DNA of 64,000 nucleotides from assembly GCA_021793515.1 (NCBI GenBank), contig JAJYSP010000006.1, forward strand, positions 1-64,000, given 5' to 3'. A model generated the notes under the pieces. The model worked only from the letters and a program-made list of their open reading frames with translations. It had not been told where the DNA came from and made no database searches. Origin of the DNA: Actinomycetes bacterium (GTDB lineage Bacteria > Actinomycetota > Acidimicrobiia > Acidimicrobiales > RAAP-2). Of this stretch, positions 26,860 to 35,438 are shown in pieces. The position numbers and the translations under genes were made by a program. Each line of letters begins with the position of its first letter. Position 1 is the stretch's first letter.

Positions 26860-28326
26860 GTGGAGTTCTCGTTGACCCAGTTCGCCCGGCGCGCCCTACT
26901 CGCCCTCGCGCTCACGGCTCCACTCGCCGCAACCTCTCCCGTCGGTTCGGTGACGGCCCCGCAGTGGCAGCGCGCGCGCATCACGGCGCTACCCGCGGGC
27001 GCGAAGGGCCTCTACCAGGGCTATCTGCCGACCCTCGCCTGCCCGAGTACCGGCAACTGCGTCGCAGCTGGCACGTACAACAACCGCGCAAGCCTCCCTG
27101 AGGGATTGGTCCTCACCGAGGTGAGCGGCCGATGGCAAGCGCCGCGCACCATCACGCCACCGCGGGGCGCCGCGTCGGTCGCGGCGACGACGCCGACGGG
27201 CCTCGCCTGCAGCTCAGTCGGCAACTGCGTGGTCGTGGGCACCTACCAGGTCGCGAGCGGGGACACGCAGTCCTTCGTCGTCGACGAGGTCAATGGAGTT
27301 TGGTCTGCGGCGACGCGCGTCACCCTGCCGAGCAACGCCCTCGGCAAGGGTCAGAGCGCGCAGCTGCGTGCCGTCGCGTGTCCCCGAAACGGTGACTGTA
27401 GCGCCGTGGGCACCTACTTCACCAACGCGACGAACCCCGTCCTCGTCGGCTTCGCGATCAACGAGGTCAACGGGACCTGGGGAACCCCCCAGATCCTCGC
27501 GGCACCCGCGAACGCGAACGCGAACCCCTTCCCGACGGTCACCCAGGTGGCCTGTAGCGCTCCGGGCGACTGCAGCGCGATTGGCAGCTACGTGGACGAC
27601 GCGAACGTCCAGCACGCCATCATCTTCAGCGAGCGAGCGGGGCGTTGGTCGACGGGCCAGCCCGTGAGCGTTCCCGCCGACGCCAGCCTGTACGCCCACG
27701 CAACCCTGAGCGCCCTCGGCTGTGCGCCAGCTGGACCGTGCACGGCGGTGGGCACCTACTACGACCACCGCGGCGCCACCCAGGTCTTCGCCACCTCGAA
27801 CGCCCACGGCGTGTGGTCGGCCGGACTGCCGGTCGCGATGCCGACCAACGCCGCGACCAACCCCAAGGCGTTCTTCTACGGCTACCAGGACATCGCCTGC
27901 GCGACGGCCACCACCTGCAGCGCCGGTGGCCAGTACCGGGCGGGCAACGGTCTCTACGAGGGCTTCATCGCCGACGAGGTCAACGGCGTCTGGCGCCGCG
28001 CCAGCGAACTCGCCCTGCCCGGTGGGGCGACGGCCGCCGGCAAGAACGGTGGGGTCGTGGCGTTGTCCTGTGTCAGCGCCGGTAACTGTCGCGCCGGGGC
28101 CGCCTACCTCGACGCCGCCGGTCGCTACCAGGGTCTCGTGGTCAGCCAGGTGAACGGCCGCTGGGGCACCGGGTCCGAGATCGTCCTGCCCGGTGGGGCG
28201 ACGACCGTGGGCGTCGCCGGCGGCGTCTACGCGCTCATCTGCCACCAGGACAATCGGTGCACGGCGACGGGCAGTTACCTCGCCGGCGGCGCCACCTACG
28301 AGGGTTTCAGCGTCACCACAAACTGA
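26860..28326 (+). CDS. Secreted protein made of eight cysteine-paired repeats
   Basis: 488 residues from GTG 26860. The ORF-track start at 26635 lies inside the upstream gene. Signal peptide FARRALLALALTAPLAA. The rest is about eight imperfect repeats of 50-60 residues, each with C-x4-5-C followed by a glycine-tyrosine turn and an EVNGVW-like strand: CPSTGNCVAAGTY, CSSVGNCVVVGTY, CPRNGDCSAVGTY, CSAPGDCSAIGSY, CAPAGPCTAVGTY, CATATTCSAGGQY, CVSAGNCRAGAAY and CHQDNRCTATGSY. The two cysteines probably form a disulfide in each repeat. The pattern suggests a beta-propeller or solenoid. No catalytic motif is seen; function unknown, probably binding at the cell surface. Confidence 0.8.
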   Translation: MEFSLTQFARRALLALALTAPLAATSPVGSVTAPQWQRARITALPAGAKGLYQGYLPTLACPSTGNCVAAGTYNNRASLPEGLVLTEVSGRWQAPRTITPPRGAASVAATTPTGLACSSVGNCVVVGTYQVASGDTQSFVVDEVNGVWSAATRVTLPSNALGKGQSAQLRAVACPRNGDCSAVGTYFTNATNPVLVGFAINEVNGTWGTPQILAAPANANANPFPTVTQVACSAPGDCSAIGSYVDDANVQHAIIFSERAGRWSTGQPVSVPADASLYAHATLSALGCAPAGPCTAVGTYYDHRGATQVFATSNAHGVWSAGLPVAMPTNAATNPKAFFYGYQDIACATATTCSAGGQYRAGNGLYEGFIADEVNGVWRRASELALPGGATAAGKNGGVVALSCVSAGNCRAGAAYLDAAGRYQGLVVSQVNGRWGTGSEIVLPGGATTVGVAGGVYALICHQDNRCTATGSYLAGGATYEGFSVTTN

Positions 28327-28391
28327 CCAAGTTTCATCTCGCGGCTACGCCACGGACTCGTGCGGATCACCGTGCGATTACCCGCCCTGCG

Positions 28392-28397
28392 TACCGT
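28392..28397 (+). promoter_or_regulatory. Leaderless-type -10 element upstream of the OmpR-type regulator
   Basis: TACCGT followed by six bases and GTG 28404. That GTG is out of frame with the regulator and opens a 23-codon ORF. Confidence 0.5.
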
Positions 28398-28403
28398 GAA
28401 CCC

Positions 28404-28475
28404 GTGGCCAGCCTCGACGATCGCTCTCCCTCGACCCCCTCGTGGTGTGGCCGCACCTCGCAGGTGTCGCCGTGA
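28404..28475 (+). CDS. Predicted 23-residue leader peptide coupled to the response regulator
   Basis: The GTG sits exactly where a leaderless transcript from TACCGT would begin. The ORF reads VASLDDRSPSTPSWCGRTSQ and three more residues, and its TGA overlaps the regulator's GTG as GTGA. If translated, it would deliver terminating ribosomes to the regulator start, which has no strong Shine-Dalgarno. Below the ORF-track cutoff from this start. Real expression is inferred, not shown. Confidence 0.4.
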   Translation: MASLDDRSPSTPSWCGRTSQVSP

Positions 28476-29167
28476 GCACCAACGGCCGCCCGGTCGTGCT
28501 CGTCGTGGAAGACGAGCCCAGTTACCAAGACGCGCTCAACGTCGGGTTGACCGTGGAGGGCTTCATCGTCGTTGGCGCCACGACGATCGGCCAGGCGCGC
28601 GAGGTCTTCGCGCGCAACGCCCCGAACCTCGTGCTGCTTGACGTCATGCTGCCCGACGGTTCGGGCATCGACTACTGCCGTGAGATCCACCAGACCCTTC
28701 GCACTCCGGTCATCATGGTCTCGGCGCGCACCAGCGAGGTCGACGTCGTCCTCGGGCTCGAGATCGGGGCGGCCGACTACGTCACCAAGCCCTATCGCCT
28801 CCGTGAGCTGGTGGCCCGGATGCGCGCGGTGCTGCGCCGACCCCAGAGTGAACCCAACGCGGGCGACGAACGAATCACGATCGGCGACATCGACATCGAC
28901 CTCGTGCGGCGATCGGTCGCCAAGCGGTCGTTGCCCATCGAGCTCAGTCGCAAGGAGTTCGACCTGCTCGCGCTCTTCGCCGAACACCGTGGCCAGGTGG
29001 TCACCCGCGAGCAGTGCCTGGACGCGTTGTGGTGGGGACTCGACCTCGTGGACACGCGCACGCTCGACACCCACGTGAAGCGACTTCGCCAGAAGATTGA
29101 GGACGACCCGCCCCGCCCCCGGCACCTTGTGACGGTGCGCGGCGTCGGTTTCCGACTCGACGACTGA
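28472..29167 (+). CDS. OmpR/PhoB-family response regulator (no adjacent histidine kinase)
   Basis: 231 residues from GTG 28472. Receiver domain with VVEDEP acidic pocket, phospho-acceptor Asp57 in LVLLDVMLPDGSG, switch Ser in MVSART and Lys in YVTKPYRLRELVARM. The C-terminal winged helix has IELSRKEFDLLALFAEHRG and TLDTHVKRLRQKIEDDP. It is a DNA-binding transcription factor activated by phosphorylation. No kinase gene is next to it. The start is chosen by GTGA overlap with the upstream small ORF; GTG 28442 is an alternative. Confidence 0.9.
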   Translation: MSTNGRPVVLVVEDEPSYQDALNVGLTVEGFIVVGATTIGQAREVFARNAPNLVLLDVMLPDGSGIDYCREIHQTLRTPVIMVSARTSEVDVVLGLEIGAADYVTKPYRLRELVARMRAVLRRPQSEPNAGDERITIGDIDIDLVRRSVAKRSLPIELSRKEFDLLALFAEHRGQVVTREQCLDALWWGLDLVDTRTLDTHVKRLRQKIEDDPPRPRHLVTVRGVGFRLDD

Positions 29168-29171
29168 CCGG

Positions 29172-29177
29172 TACAGT
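29172..29177 (+). promoter_or_regulatory. Leaderless-type -10 element for bcp
   Basis: TACAGT followed by six bases and ATG 29184, in the 16-base gap after the regulator stop. The peroxiredoxin may therefore have its own promoter. Confidence 0.6.
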
Positions 29178-29183
29178 CGGTCC

Positions 29184-29630
29184 ATGAGACCAGGCGACCT
29201 CGCACCCGACTTCACCCTGCGCGACCAGCACGGCGTCGAGCAGTCCCTGAGCGACCTGCTCACCGGGGGCCCGGTCGTGCTCTTCTTCTACCCCGCGGCG
29301 ATGACCACGGGCTGCACCCGCGAGACGTGCCACTTCCGCGACCTCGCCGCCGAGTTCGCCGCGGTGGGCGCACAGCGGATCGGCATCTCGATGGACGACG
29401 TGGCCAAGCAGGCGGCCTTCAGCGACGCCAACGCCCTGGACTACCCGCTACTCAGTGACGTCGAGGGTCGCGTCGCCAAGTCTTACGGCGTCAAACGGGC
29501 GCTCGACGTCCTGCGGGTGAAGCGCACGACGTTCGTCATCGGCACCGACCGACGAGTCATGGACGTGATCAGCAGCGAGATGAACATGAATGTCCACGCC
29601 GATCGGGCACTCGCGGCGCTTCGCGCCTAG
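29184..29630 (+). CDS. bcp: Thiol peroxidase, Bcp/PrxQ-type peroxiredoxin
   Basis: 148 residues. Reduces hydroperoxides in the cytoplasm using thioredoxin. Peroxidatic Cys44 and resolving Cys49 in TTGCTRETCHFRD, the five-residue spacing typical of Bcp/PrxQ. LFFYPAAMTTGCT replaces the usual FYPKDxTxGCT, so the Lys-Asp is changed to Ala-Ala. FVIGTDRRV near the C-terminus is the conserved cofactor-free thioredoxin-fold strand. Convergent with the E2 gene, five bases apart. Confidence 0.92.
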   Translation: MRPGDLAPDFTLRDQHGVEQSLSDLLTGGPVVLFFYPAAMTTGCTRETCHFRDLAAEFAAVGAQRIGISMDDVAKQAAFSDANALDYPLLSDVEGRVAKSYGVKRALDVLRVKRTTFVIGTDRRVMDVISSEMNMNVHADRALAALRA

Positions 29631-29635
29631 CGCCG

Positions 29636-30994
29636 TCAGCCGCCGATGATCGCGGCCGCGGGATCGGTGATGAAGCGACCGATGTGCGCGATCGCGGCCG
29701 AGGCCAGCGCGCCGTCGATCTGACGGTGGTCGAAGGACATCGACAGGTCCACGGTCGGACGCGCGACGACGTCGTCGCCGACGACCCACGGCCGCTTGGC
29801 GAGCTGACCGACGGCGATGATCGCCCCGGTGCCCGGCGGCAGGATCGGCACGGCCCCGTCGACCGCGAAGGGGCCGACGTTGGTGATCGAAAGCGTCGTA
29901 TTGAGCATCGCCTCCGGAGTCGTCGTTCCCGCGCGCGCCACTTCGACGAGCTCGTTGAGCGCCACGGCCATGGCGCGCAGGTCGAGGGTGTCCGCACCCT
30001 TGATGTTGGGCACGATCAGACCACGCGGAGTGTTCGCGGCGATGCCGAGGTTCACCCGGCGACGCACGACGACCTCCTGGGCCGGGGCGTCGAAGCTCGA
30101 GTTGAGTCCGGGGTAGTGGCGAGCCGCGTCACAGACGGCGAGCGCGACGATCGTTAGCGGCGACAGGCGCACACCAGCGAAGGCTGGGCGCCCACGCAGT
30201 GCCTCGAGTAGCGCGACCGTCCCGGTCGCCTCGACGCGAACCCAGACTGCAGCGTGGGGTGCCTGAAAGGCACTCTGGACCATCGCGTCGGCCATCGAAC
30301 GAAGCACGCCGCGCACGGGGATCCGCTCCTCGAGCGGGCCGGTGCTCCAGGACTCGATCTCACGACCGACGAAGCGCGTCGTCGAGGTCGGCGAGGTCGC
30401 CGCCGGTGCTGCCGGCGCCCGAGTCGGCGTCGGCGTCGCCAGAGCACGCGCCACGTCGTCGCGGGTGATCAACCCGTCGCGTCCCGTTCCCGTCACGGTC
30501 GCGAGGTCGACCCCGTGCTGCTTCGCGTAGAGCCGGACCGGCGGCGTCGACCGCACTGGTCGCGAAGAGGGTTCGACCGCTACGGGCGCGCCTGCGACCG
30601 GCGTTGCAACGACCGGTGCGGCGGTGCGACGGCGCCGTCGCGTGACCGGAGCGTCGTCCTCGGCGACGCCGTAGCCCACGAGCACTGGTGTGCGCCCGGC
30701 CCCGACCGACGCCCCGGCCTCGGGCGCGCTCGCCGGTGTGCTCGTCGTCGCGCCGTCAGTCTCGATGACGACCAACGGTTCGCCGACGGTCATCACGTCG
30801 CCGACGGCGCCGTGCAGCGCCGTCACCGTCCCCGCGTAGGGGCTCGGCAACTCGACGGTCGCCTTCGCGGTCTCGATGTCTACCAGGGGCTGGTTCAGCG
30901 TGACCACGTCGCCGACGGCGACCTTCCACGCGACGATCTCGGCTTCGACGAGACCCTCGCCCACGTCGGGCAGCAGGAAGATCGATTCGCTCAC
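29636..30994 (-). CDS. bkdC: 2-Oxoacid dehydrogenase E2, dihydrolipoamide acyltransferase
   Basis: 452 residues: one lipoyl domain (residues about 3-78, lipoyl Lys in DIETAKATVELPSP), an Ala/Pro/Thr-rich linker, a peripheral subunit-binding domain (VRLYAKQHGVDLATVTGTGRDGLI) and a catalytic domain with SMSFDHRQIDGALA (His and Asp of HxxxDG). It moves the acyl group from E1 to CoA. Third gene of an E1alpha-E1beta-E2 operon, overlapping E1beta by ATGA. No E3 gene is in the window. Branched-chain 2-oxoacids or pyruvate are both possible substrates. Confidence 0.9.
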   Translation of the reverse strand: MSESIFLLPDVGEGLVEAEIVAWKVAVGDVVTLNQPLVDIETAKATVELPSPYAGTVTALHGAVGDVMTVGEPLVVIETDGATTSTPASAPEAGASVGAGRTPVLVGYGVAEDDAPVTRRRRRTAAPVVATPVAGAPVAVEPSSRPVRSTPPVRLYAKQHGVDLATVTGTGRDGLITRDDVARALATPTPTRAPAAPAATSPTSTTRFVGREIESWSTGPLEERIPVRGVLRSMADAMVQSAFQAPHAAVWVRVEATGTVALLEALRGRPAFAGVRLSPLTIVALAVCDAARHYPGLNSSFDAPAQEVVVRRRVNLGIAANTPRGLIVPNIKGADTLDLRAMAVALNELVEVARAGTTTPEAMLNTTLSITNVGPFAVDGAVPILPPGTGAIIAVGQLAKRPWVVGDDVVARPTVDLSMSFDHRQIDGALASAAIAHIGRFITDPAAAIIGG

Positions 30995-31977
30995 TGGTCG
31001 TATCCCATCACTCGGTCAATTGCGTCCATGACGCGGTCAACGCTCGGACGGTAGGCGTCCTCGATGCGCGACGGCGGGTACGGCACGTGGTAGGCACTCA
31101 CGCGAGTACCGGGCGCGCGCAACGAGTAGAAGCAGCGCTCGGTCACCGCCGCGACGATCTCCGAGCCCACCGACGCGGCCGGCGGCGCCTCCTGGACGAC
31201 GACGAGGCGACCCGTCTTGTCCACCGAGTCGGCGATCGTGTCGAGGTCAAGCGGCGAGAGGCTGCGCGCGTCGATCACCTCGAGCGAGACGCCCTCTTCC
31301 GCCGCGACGTCGGCCGCGCGAAGCGCGGTCTTGACCATGGAGCCCCAGGCCACGACGGAGACGTCCGTGCCCGGGCGACGCACGACGGCGTCGAATAGGC
31401 CGTACGGCGGGTTGTCGAGGTCGACGTCGCCCTTCTCCCAGTAGCGGCTCTTTGGTTCGCAGAAGATGATCGGGTCGTCATGCTCGACGGACTGCTGGAT
31501 CATCCAGTAGGCGTCGTTGGGTGTCGAGCACACCACTACCCGCAGGCCGGCGGTGTGCACGAAGTAGGCCTCGGGACTCTCGGAGTGGTGCTCGATGGCA
31601 CCGATGCCACCCTGGAAGGGGAGCCGGATGACCAAGCCCATCGTGTAGACGCCGGCCGAGCGCTTGTGGAGTTTGGCGACCTGGGAGACGATCTGGTCGA
31701 AGGCTGGGTAGACGAAGCCGTCGAACTGGATCTCCACCACGGTGCGGTAGCCCCGGATGGCCAGGCCGACCGAGGTCCCCACGATTGCCGATTCGGCGAG
31801 CGGGGCGTCGATCACGCGGTCCTCGCCGAAGTCCTTCTGCAGGCCGTCGGTGATCCGAAAGACCCCGCCCAGCTTGCCGATGTCCTCGCCCATTAAGAGG
31901 ACCCTGCGGTCCTTCTCCATCGCTCGCCGCAGACCCTCGTTGAGGGCCTTGGCCATGGTCATGGACTGCTGTGTCAT
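30991..31977 (-). CDS. bkdB: 2-Oxoacid dehydrogenase E1 component, beta subunit
   Basis: 328 residues. Transketolase-like pyrimidine-binding domain (VLLMGEDIGKLGGVFRITDGL, catalytic Glu in GED; LAESAIVGTSVGLAIRGYR) and the C-terminal transketolase domain (VVVQEAPPAASVGSEI). It forms the thiamine-diphosphate-dependent E1 heterotetramer with the alpha subunit. IEHHSESPEAYFVHTAGL is typical of the BkdB/AcoB/PdhB group. The gene overlaps both neighbours. Confidence 0.92.
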   Translation of the reverse strand: MTQQSMTMAKALNEGLRRAMEKDRRVLLMGEDIGKLGGVFRITDGLQKDFGEDRVIDAPLAESAIVGTSVGLAIRGYRTVVEIQFDGFVYPAFDQIVSQVAKLHKRSAGVYTMGLVIRLPFQGGIGAIEHHSESPEAYFVHTAGLRVVVCSTPNDAYWMIQQSVEHDDPIIFCEPKSRYWEKGDVDLDNPPYGLFDAVVRRPGTDVSVVAWGSMVKTALRAADVAAEEGVSLEVIDARSLSPLDLDTIADSVDKTGRLVVVQEAPPAASVGSEIVAAVTERCFYSLRAPGTRVSAYHVPYPPSRIEDAYRPSVDRVMDAIDRVMGYDQ

Positions 31978-33041
31978 CAGTGACCCCCGCCGATCCCGAG
32001 TTCAATTATCTCGCGCCGACCGGCCTCGACGAGCGGGTGCGACTCGGCGTAGACGTGGTCGAACATCATCGTCGGGTCCGGCGCGTCCATCGCGAGGACG
32101 TCCTCGCGCAGTTGGAGTGCCAGTTGCTCGGCCTCGGCGGCGACCTCGTCGAAGGTCACCTTGTGCACGCCGAACTCGCGCGCGAGCAACGCCTTCACGC
32201 GCTCGATCGGGTCACGGTGACGCCACACCTCGACTTCGGCGTCCACGCGGTAGCGGGTCGGGTCGTCGGAGGTGGTGTGCGCACCCATCCGGTAGGTGTA
32301 GGCCTCGATCAACGTTGGACCGCCGCCCGCTCGGGCGTTGTCGAGGGCGCGCTTGGCGACCTCGTACATCGCCAAGACGTCGTTGCCATCGACGCGCACG
32401 CCGGGGAAGCCGAAGCCGTGGGCGCGGTGGTAGAGCGGGATCTTGGTCTGCAACGACGTCGGCTCGGAGATCGCCCACTGGTTGTTCTGCAGGACAAAGA
32501 CCACCGGGGCGTTGAACGACGCCGCCCAGACGAAGGACTCGAGGACGTCACCCTGACTGGACGCGCCGTCGCCGAAGAAGGTCATGACCGCCTCCTCCGC
32601 GCCGTCACGCTGGATGCCCATCGCGTAACCGACGGCGTGCAGCGTCTGGTCGCCGAGCACCACCATGGGCAATGAGTGGCGGTACTGCTGGGGGTCCCAG
32701 CCCCCGGTCGTGGTCGCGCGAAAGATCCGCAGCATGTCGCGCGGTGGTACCCCGCGGGTCCACGCGACGCCGTGCTCGCGGTAACTCGGGAAGGAGAAGT
32801 CCATCGGGGCGAGCGCCCGGCCGGCGCCGATCTGGGCCGCCTCTTGGCCCTGGAGGGGCGCCCACAGCGCCAGCTGTCCCTGACGTTGGAGCGACGTCGA
32901 CTCGTTGCAGAGTCGCCGCACGATCACCATGTCTCGGTAGAAACCGAGGATCTCGTCGCGCCCGAGTTCACTGCCGTACTCGGGGTGGGAAATTCGCTCG
33001 CCCTCGGGGGTGAGCAGTTGGACAAGCTCGTCACTGATCAT
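31977..33041 (-). CDS. bkdA: 2-Oxoacid dehydrogenase E1 component, alpha subunit
   Basis: 354 residues from ATG 33041, with AAGGAG six bases upstream; the longer ORF-track start is inside the divergent promoter. Thiamine-binding motif GDGASSQGDVLESFVWAASFNAPVVFVLQNN (GDG-x-N-N). The N-terminus LLTPEGERISHPEYGSEL and SLQRQGQLALWAPLQGQEAAQ are characteristic of actinobacterial BkdA/PdhA. First gene of the operon. A -10-like TATTGT is about 30 bases upstream on the minus strand. Confidence 0.92.
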   Translation of the reverse strand: MISDELVQLLTPEGERISHPEYGSELGRDEILGFYRDMVIVRRLCNESTSLQRQGQLALWAPLQGQEAAQIGAGRALAPMDFSFPSYREHGVAWTRGVPPRDMLRIFRATTTGGWDPQQYRHSLPMVVLGDQTLHAVGYAMGIQRDGAEEAVMTFFGDGASSQGDVLESFVWAASFNAPVVFVLQNNQWAISEPTSLQTKIPLYHRAHGFGFPGVRVDGNDVLAMYEVAKRALDNARAGGGPTLIEAYTYRMGAHTTSDDPTRYRVDAEVEVWRHRDPIERVKALLAREFGVHKVTFDEVAAEAEQLALQLREDVLAMDAPDPTMMFDHVYAESHPLVEAGRREIIELGIGGGH

Positions 33042-33070
33042 CAACATCTCCTTCAGCCCGGCCCTTCGAA

Positions 33071-33076
33071 ACAATA
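33071..33076 (-). promoter_or_regulatory. Predicted -10 element for the 2-oxoacid dehydrogenase operon
   Basis: TATTGT read on the minus strand, in the 53-base divergent gap with the MFS gene. It leaves a leader of about 23 bases with the AAGGAG ribosome-binding site. Confidence 0.45.
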
Positions 33077-33082
33077 GTCCCG

Positions 33083-33088
33083 TACGAT
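33083..33088 (+). promoter_or_regulatory. Leaderless-type -10 element for the MFS gene
   Basis: TACGAT followed by six bases and ATG 33095. The two divergent -10 elements are only about six bases apart, so the two promoters probably compete for polymerase. Confidence 0.6.
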
Positions 33089-33094
33089 AAATGG

Positions 33095-34315
33095 ATGCCT
33101 CGGCTCTGGGTGGACGTGGGTCCGCTACGCCACCACCGTGACTTCCGCCTCCTCGTGAGCGGACAACTGGTCTCGCTCTTCGGCAGCAATCTCACCGTCG
33201 TGGCCGTTCCCTACCAGGTGTACCGCGAGACCCACTCCAGTCTTTGGGTGGGTGTCGCGAGCCTCATCCAGCTCCCGGCGTTGATCGCCGGGTCACTCTG
33301 GGGTGGCGCCTTCGGCGACCGCTACGACCGACGCCACCTCTTCGTGCTCAGTTCGGTCGTGCTCGGCCTGCTGAGCGGCGCGCTCGCGCTCAACGCGAGC
33401 CCGACCCGGAGCCACTTCGTCGCGCTGCTCGTGCTCGCCGCCCTCGCCGCCGGCGCTGGCGGCTTCGCGGGTCCCATCCGCACGGCGACCATCCCGCTGC
33501 TCGTGGACGGTGACGAACTCGTGGCTGCCTATTCGATCAACCAGGTCATCGTGAACACCGCGACCATCGTCGGTACCGCGATCGCCGGCGTGCTGCTCGC
33601 CGCGGTCGGACTCGCGTCGTGCTACTGGATCGACGCAGGGACCTTCGCCGTGCTCGCCGCGGCCACCTCGCTCATGGCCCCGATACCCCCGAGCGGGGAC
33701 CACGGCGGTGTCGCGGTACTGCGCGCGATCCGCGACGGCTTCCGCTACGTGCGCGAGAACCCGACTGCCCAGGCCGTCTACCTGATCGACCTGAACGCCA
33801 TGGTCTTCGGTCTGCCGCGCGCCCTCTTCCCGGCCGTGGCGCTGACCGTCTATCACGGCGGGCCGCGTGTGCTCGGGCTGCTCTACGCGGCGCCCGGCGT
33901 CGGCGCCCTCGTCATGGCCGTGGCGACGGGCTGGATCGCCCACGTTCGCCGTCGCGGCCGACTCGTCGTGCTGGTCGTGGTGCTCTGGGGCGCAGCCATG
34001 GCGGTCTTCGGTGCGGTTCACGTGATCGCAATCGGTCTGGGCTGTCTCGCAGTCGCGGGTGCGGCCGACGTCATCTCAACGGTGCTGCGCAACACGATCC
34101 TGCAGAACGCGATCACCGACGAGTACCGAAGCCGCATCTCAGCGATCCAGCTCGCCGTCGTGACCGGCGGCCCACGTCTAGGGGACCTCGAGTCGGGCGC
34201 GGTGGCCAACCTCGTCTCCACGGAGTTCTCGATCGTCTCGGGTGGACTCGCGTGCATCGTCGGCGCCTGGCTACTAGTGCGCTGGCGACCGGCCTTCTGG
34301 CGCGACTCGGCGTGA
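33095..34315 (+). CDS. MFS transporter, MFS_3/EntS-like exporter
   Basis: 406 residues, about twelve membrane helices. DFRLLVSGQLVSLFGSNLTVVAVPYQVY at the start and GGAFGDRYDRRHLFVLSS (the MFS loop 2-3 motif GxxxDRxxRR) place it in the MFS_3 group, which includes the enterobactin exporter EntS and macrolide pumps. VASLIQLPALIAGSLWGG fits too. Substrate unknown. Its 3' end overlaps rlmN, which is convergent, by 42 bases, so antisense transcription is likely there. Confidence 0.85.
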   Translation: MPRLWVDVGPLRHHRDFRLLVSGQLVSLFGSNLTVVAVPYQVYRETHSSLWVGVASLIQLPALIAGSLWGGAFGDRYDRRHLFVLSSVVLGLLSGALALNASPTRSHFVALLVLAALAAGAGGFAGPIRTATIPLLVDGDELVAAYSINQVIVNTATIVGTAIAGVLLAAVGLASCYWIDAGTFAVLAAATSLMAPIPPSGDHGGVAVLRAIRDGFRYVRENPTAQAVYLIDLNAMVFGLPRALFPAVALTVYHGGPRVLGLLYAAPGVGALVMAVATGWIAHVRRRGRLVVLVVVLWGAAMAVFGAVHVIAIGLGCLAVAGAADVISTVLRNTILQNAITDEYRSRISAIQLAVVTGGPRLGDLESGAVANLVSTEFSIVSGGLACIVGAWLLVRWRPAFWRDSA

Positions 34316-35344
34316 ACGGATCGTCACCGACCGCTTCGCGTTGGTGACCGCGGCCAGTTGGCCGCAGGCCGCGTCGATCGAACGGCCGCGAGTATTGCGC
34401 ACGGTCGCGTTGACCCCACGCGCGACCAGTCCGTCGCGAAACGCGCGCACCCGCTCGGGCGTCGAACCGCGCACCAGGTAACCGGGTGTCGGGTTGAGTG
34501 GGATGAGGTTCACGTGCGCGCGCAGTCCCGACGCGTAGTCCACGAGCTCGTCGCGGGCCCGATCGGTGTCGTTGACGCCGTCGATGAGGGCCCACTCGAA
34601 GCTGATCCGTCGCCCCGTCGCGTCGACCCACCGTTCGCAGGCCTCGTAGAGCCGCGCGAGTGGGTAGCGCCGGTTGAGCGGCACGAGCGAGTCACGGGTC
34701 TCGTCGTTCGCCGCGTGCAGGCTCACCGCGAGAGTGATTGGTAGGCCCTCCTCAGCGAGTCGCTCGATTCCCGGCACGACGCCGACGGTCGAGACCGTCA
34801 GGTGACGCGCACTCAGACCACGCGCGTCGTGCAACCGTCGAACGACCTCCACGGTGACCCGGTAGTTAGCCAACGGCTCACCCATCCCCATGAAGACCAC
34901 GTTGGAGAGTCGCCGCGGCGCGGCGGCGCGCGTCGCATAGAGCACCTGCTCGACGACCTCACCCACCGTGAGCTGGCGGGTGAAGCCGGCCTGGCCCGTG
35001 GCGCAGAACGTGCAGCCCATCGCGCACCCGGCCTGGCTGGATACGCACACCGTCACCCGGTCGTCGTAGACCATCAGGACCGTCTCAATCGTCGCCCCGT
35101 CAGCGAGCTCGAAGACCCACTTGCGCGTGGAGCCGTGGTCGCTCGCGACGTCGGCGCGGGGTGTCAGGGTCGAGGGGAAGCGAGTCGCCAGGCTCGCGCG
35201 AAGTCCGGCGGGCACCGTCGTGACGTCGGCGAGGGCGCGACCCTCGACCCAGAGTCCTCGCCACAACTGGTCGGTGCGGAACCGGGGCTCGCCCTCGAGC
35301 AGGGCCGCGAGCCCGTCACGGTCGAAGTCGTAGAGCGAAGCCAC
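34274..35344 (-). CDS. rlmN: 23S rRNA/tRNA adenine-C2 methyltransferase RlmN
   Basis: 356 residues. Radical SAM enzyme that methylates C2 of A2503 in 23S rRNA and of A37 in some tRNAs. The [4Fe-4S] cysteines are in SQAGCAMGCTFCATGQAGF, and the second catalytic Cys is in RSIDAACGQLA near the C-terminus. NVVFMGMGEPLANY and LAVSLHAAND are also diagnostic. GTG 35344 follows TAGCGT by six bases (leaderless type). About 15 residues extend beyond the usual C-terminus into the convergent MFS gene. Confidence 0.95.
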   Translation of the reverse strand: MASLYDFDRDGLAALLEGEPRFRTDQLWRGLWVEGRALADVTTVPAGLRASLATRFPSTLTPRADVASDHGSTRKWVFELADGATIETVLMVYDDRVTVCVSSQAGCAMGCTFCATGQAGFTRQLTVGEVVEQVLYATRAAAPRRLSNVVFMGMGEPLANYRVTVEVVRRLHDARGLSARHLTVSTVGVVPGIERLAEEGLPITLAVSLHAANDETRDSLVPLNRRYPLARLYEACERWVDATGRRISFEWALIDGVNDTDRARDELVDYASGLRAHVNLIPLNPTPGYLVRGSTPERVRAFRDGLVARGVNATVRNTRGRSIDAACGQLAAVTNAKRSVTIRSRRVAPEGRSPAH

Positions 35345-35350
35345 GGGTCC

Positions 35351-35356
35351 ACGCTA
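35351..35356 (-). promoter_or_regulatory. Leaderless-type -10 element for rlmN
   Basis: TAGCGT followed by GGACCC and then the GTG start. No Shine-Dalgarno upstream. Confidence 0.6.
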
Positions 35357-35438
35357 GGCGCCTGAACGTTGGGGTCGGCAATCTCTGCTTGACTCGATGA
35401 CGGACACCGGCGTGGTCCGGTTACTCGAGGAGCTAGTC

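Noticed and set aside
27214-28245. 343-residue antisense ORF over the secreted repeat protein
   Set aside because: Its apparent repeats only mirror the repeats of the real gene.
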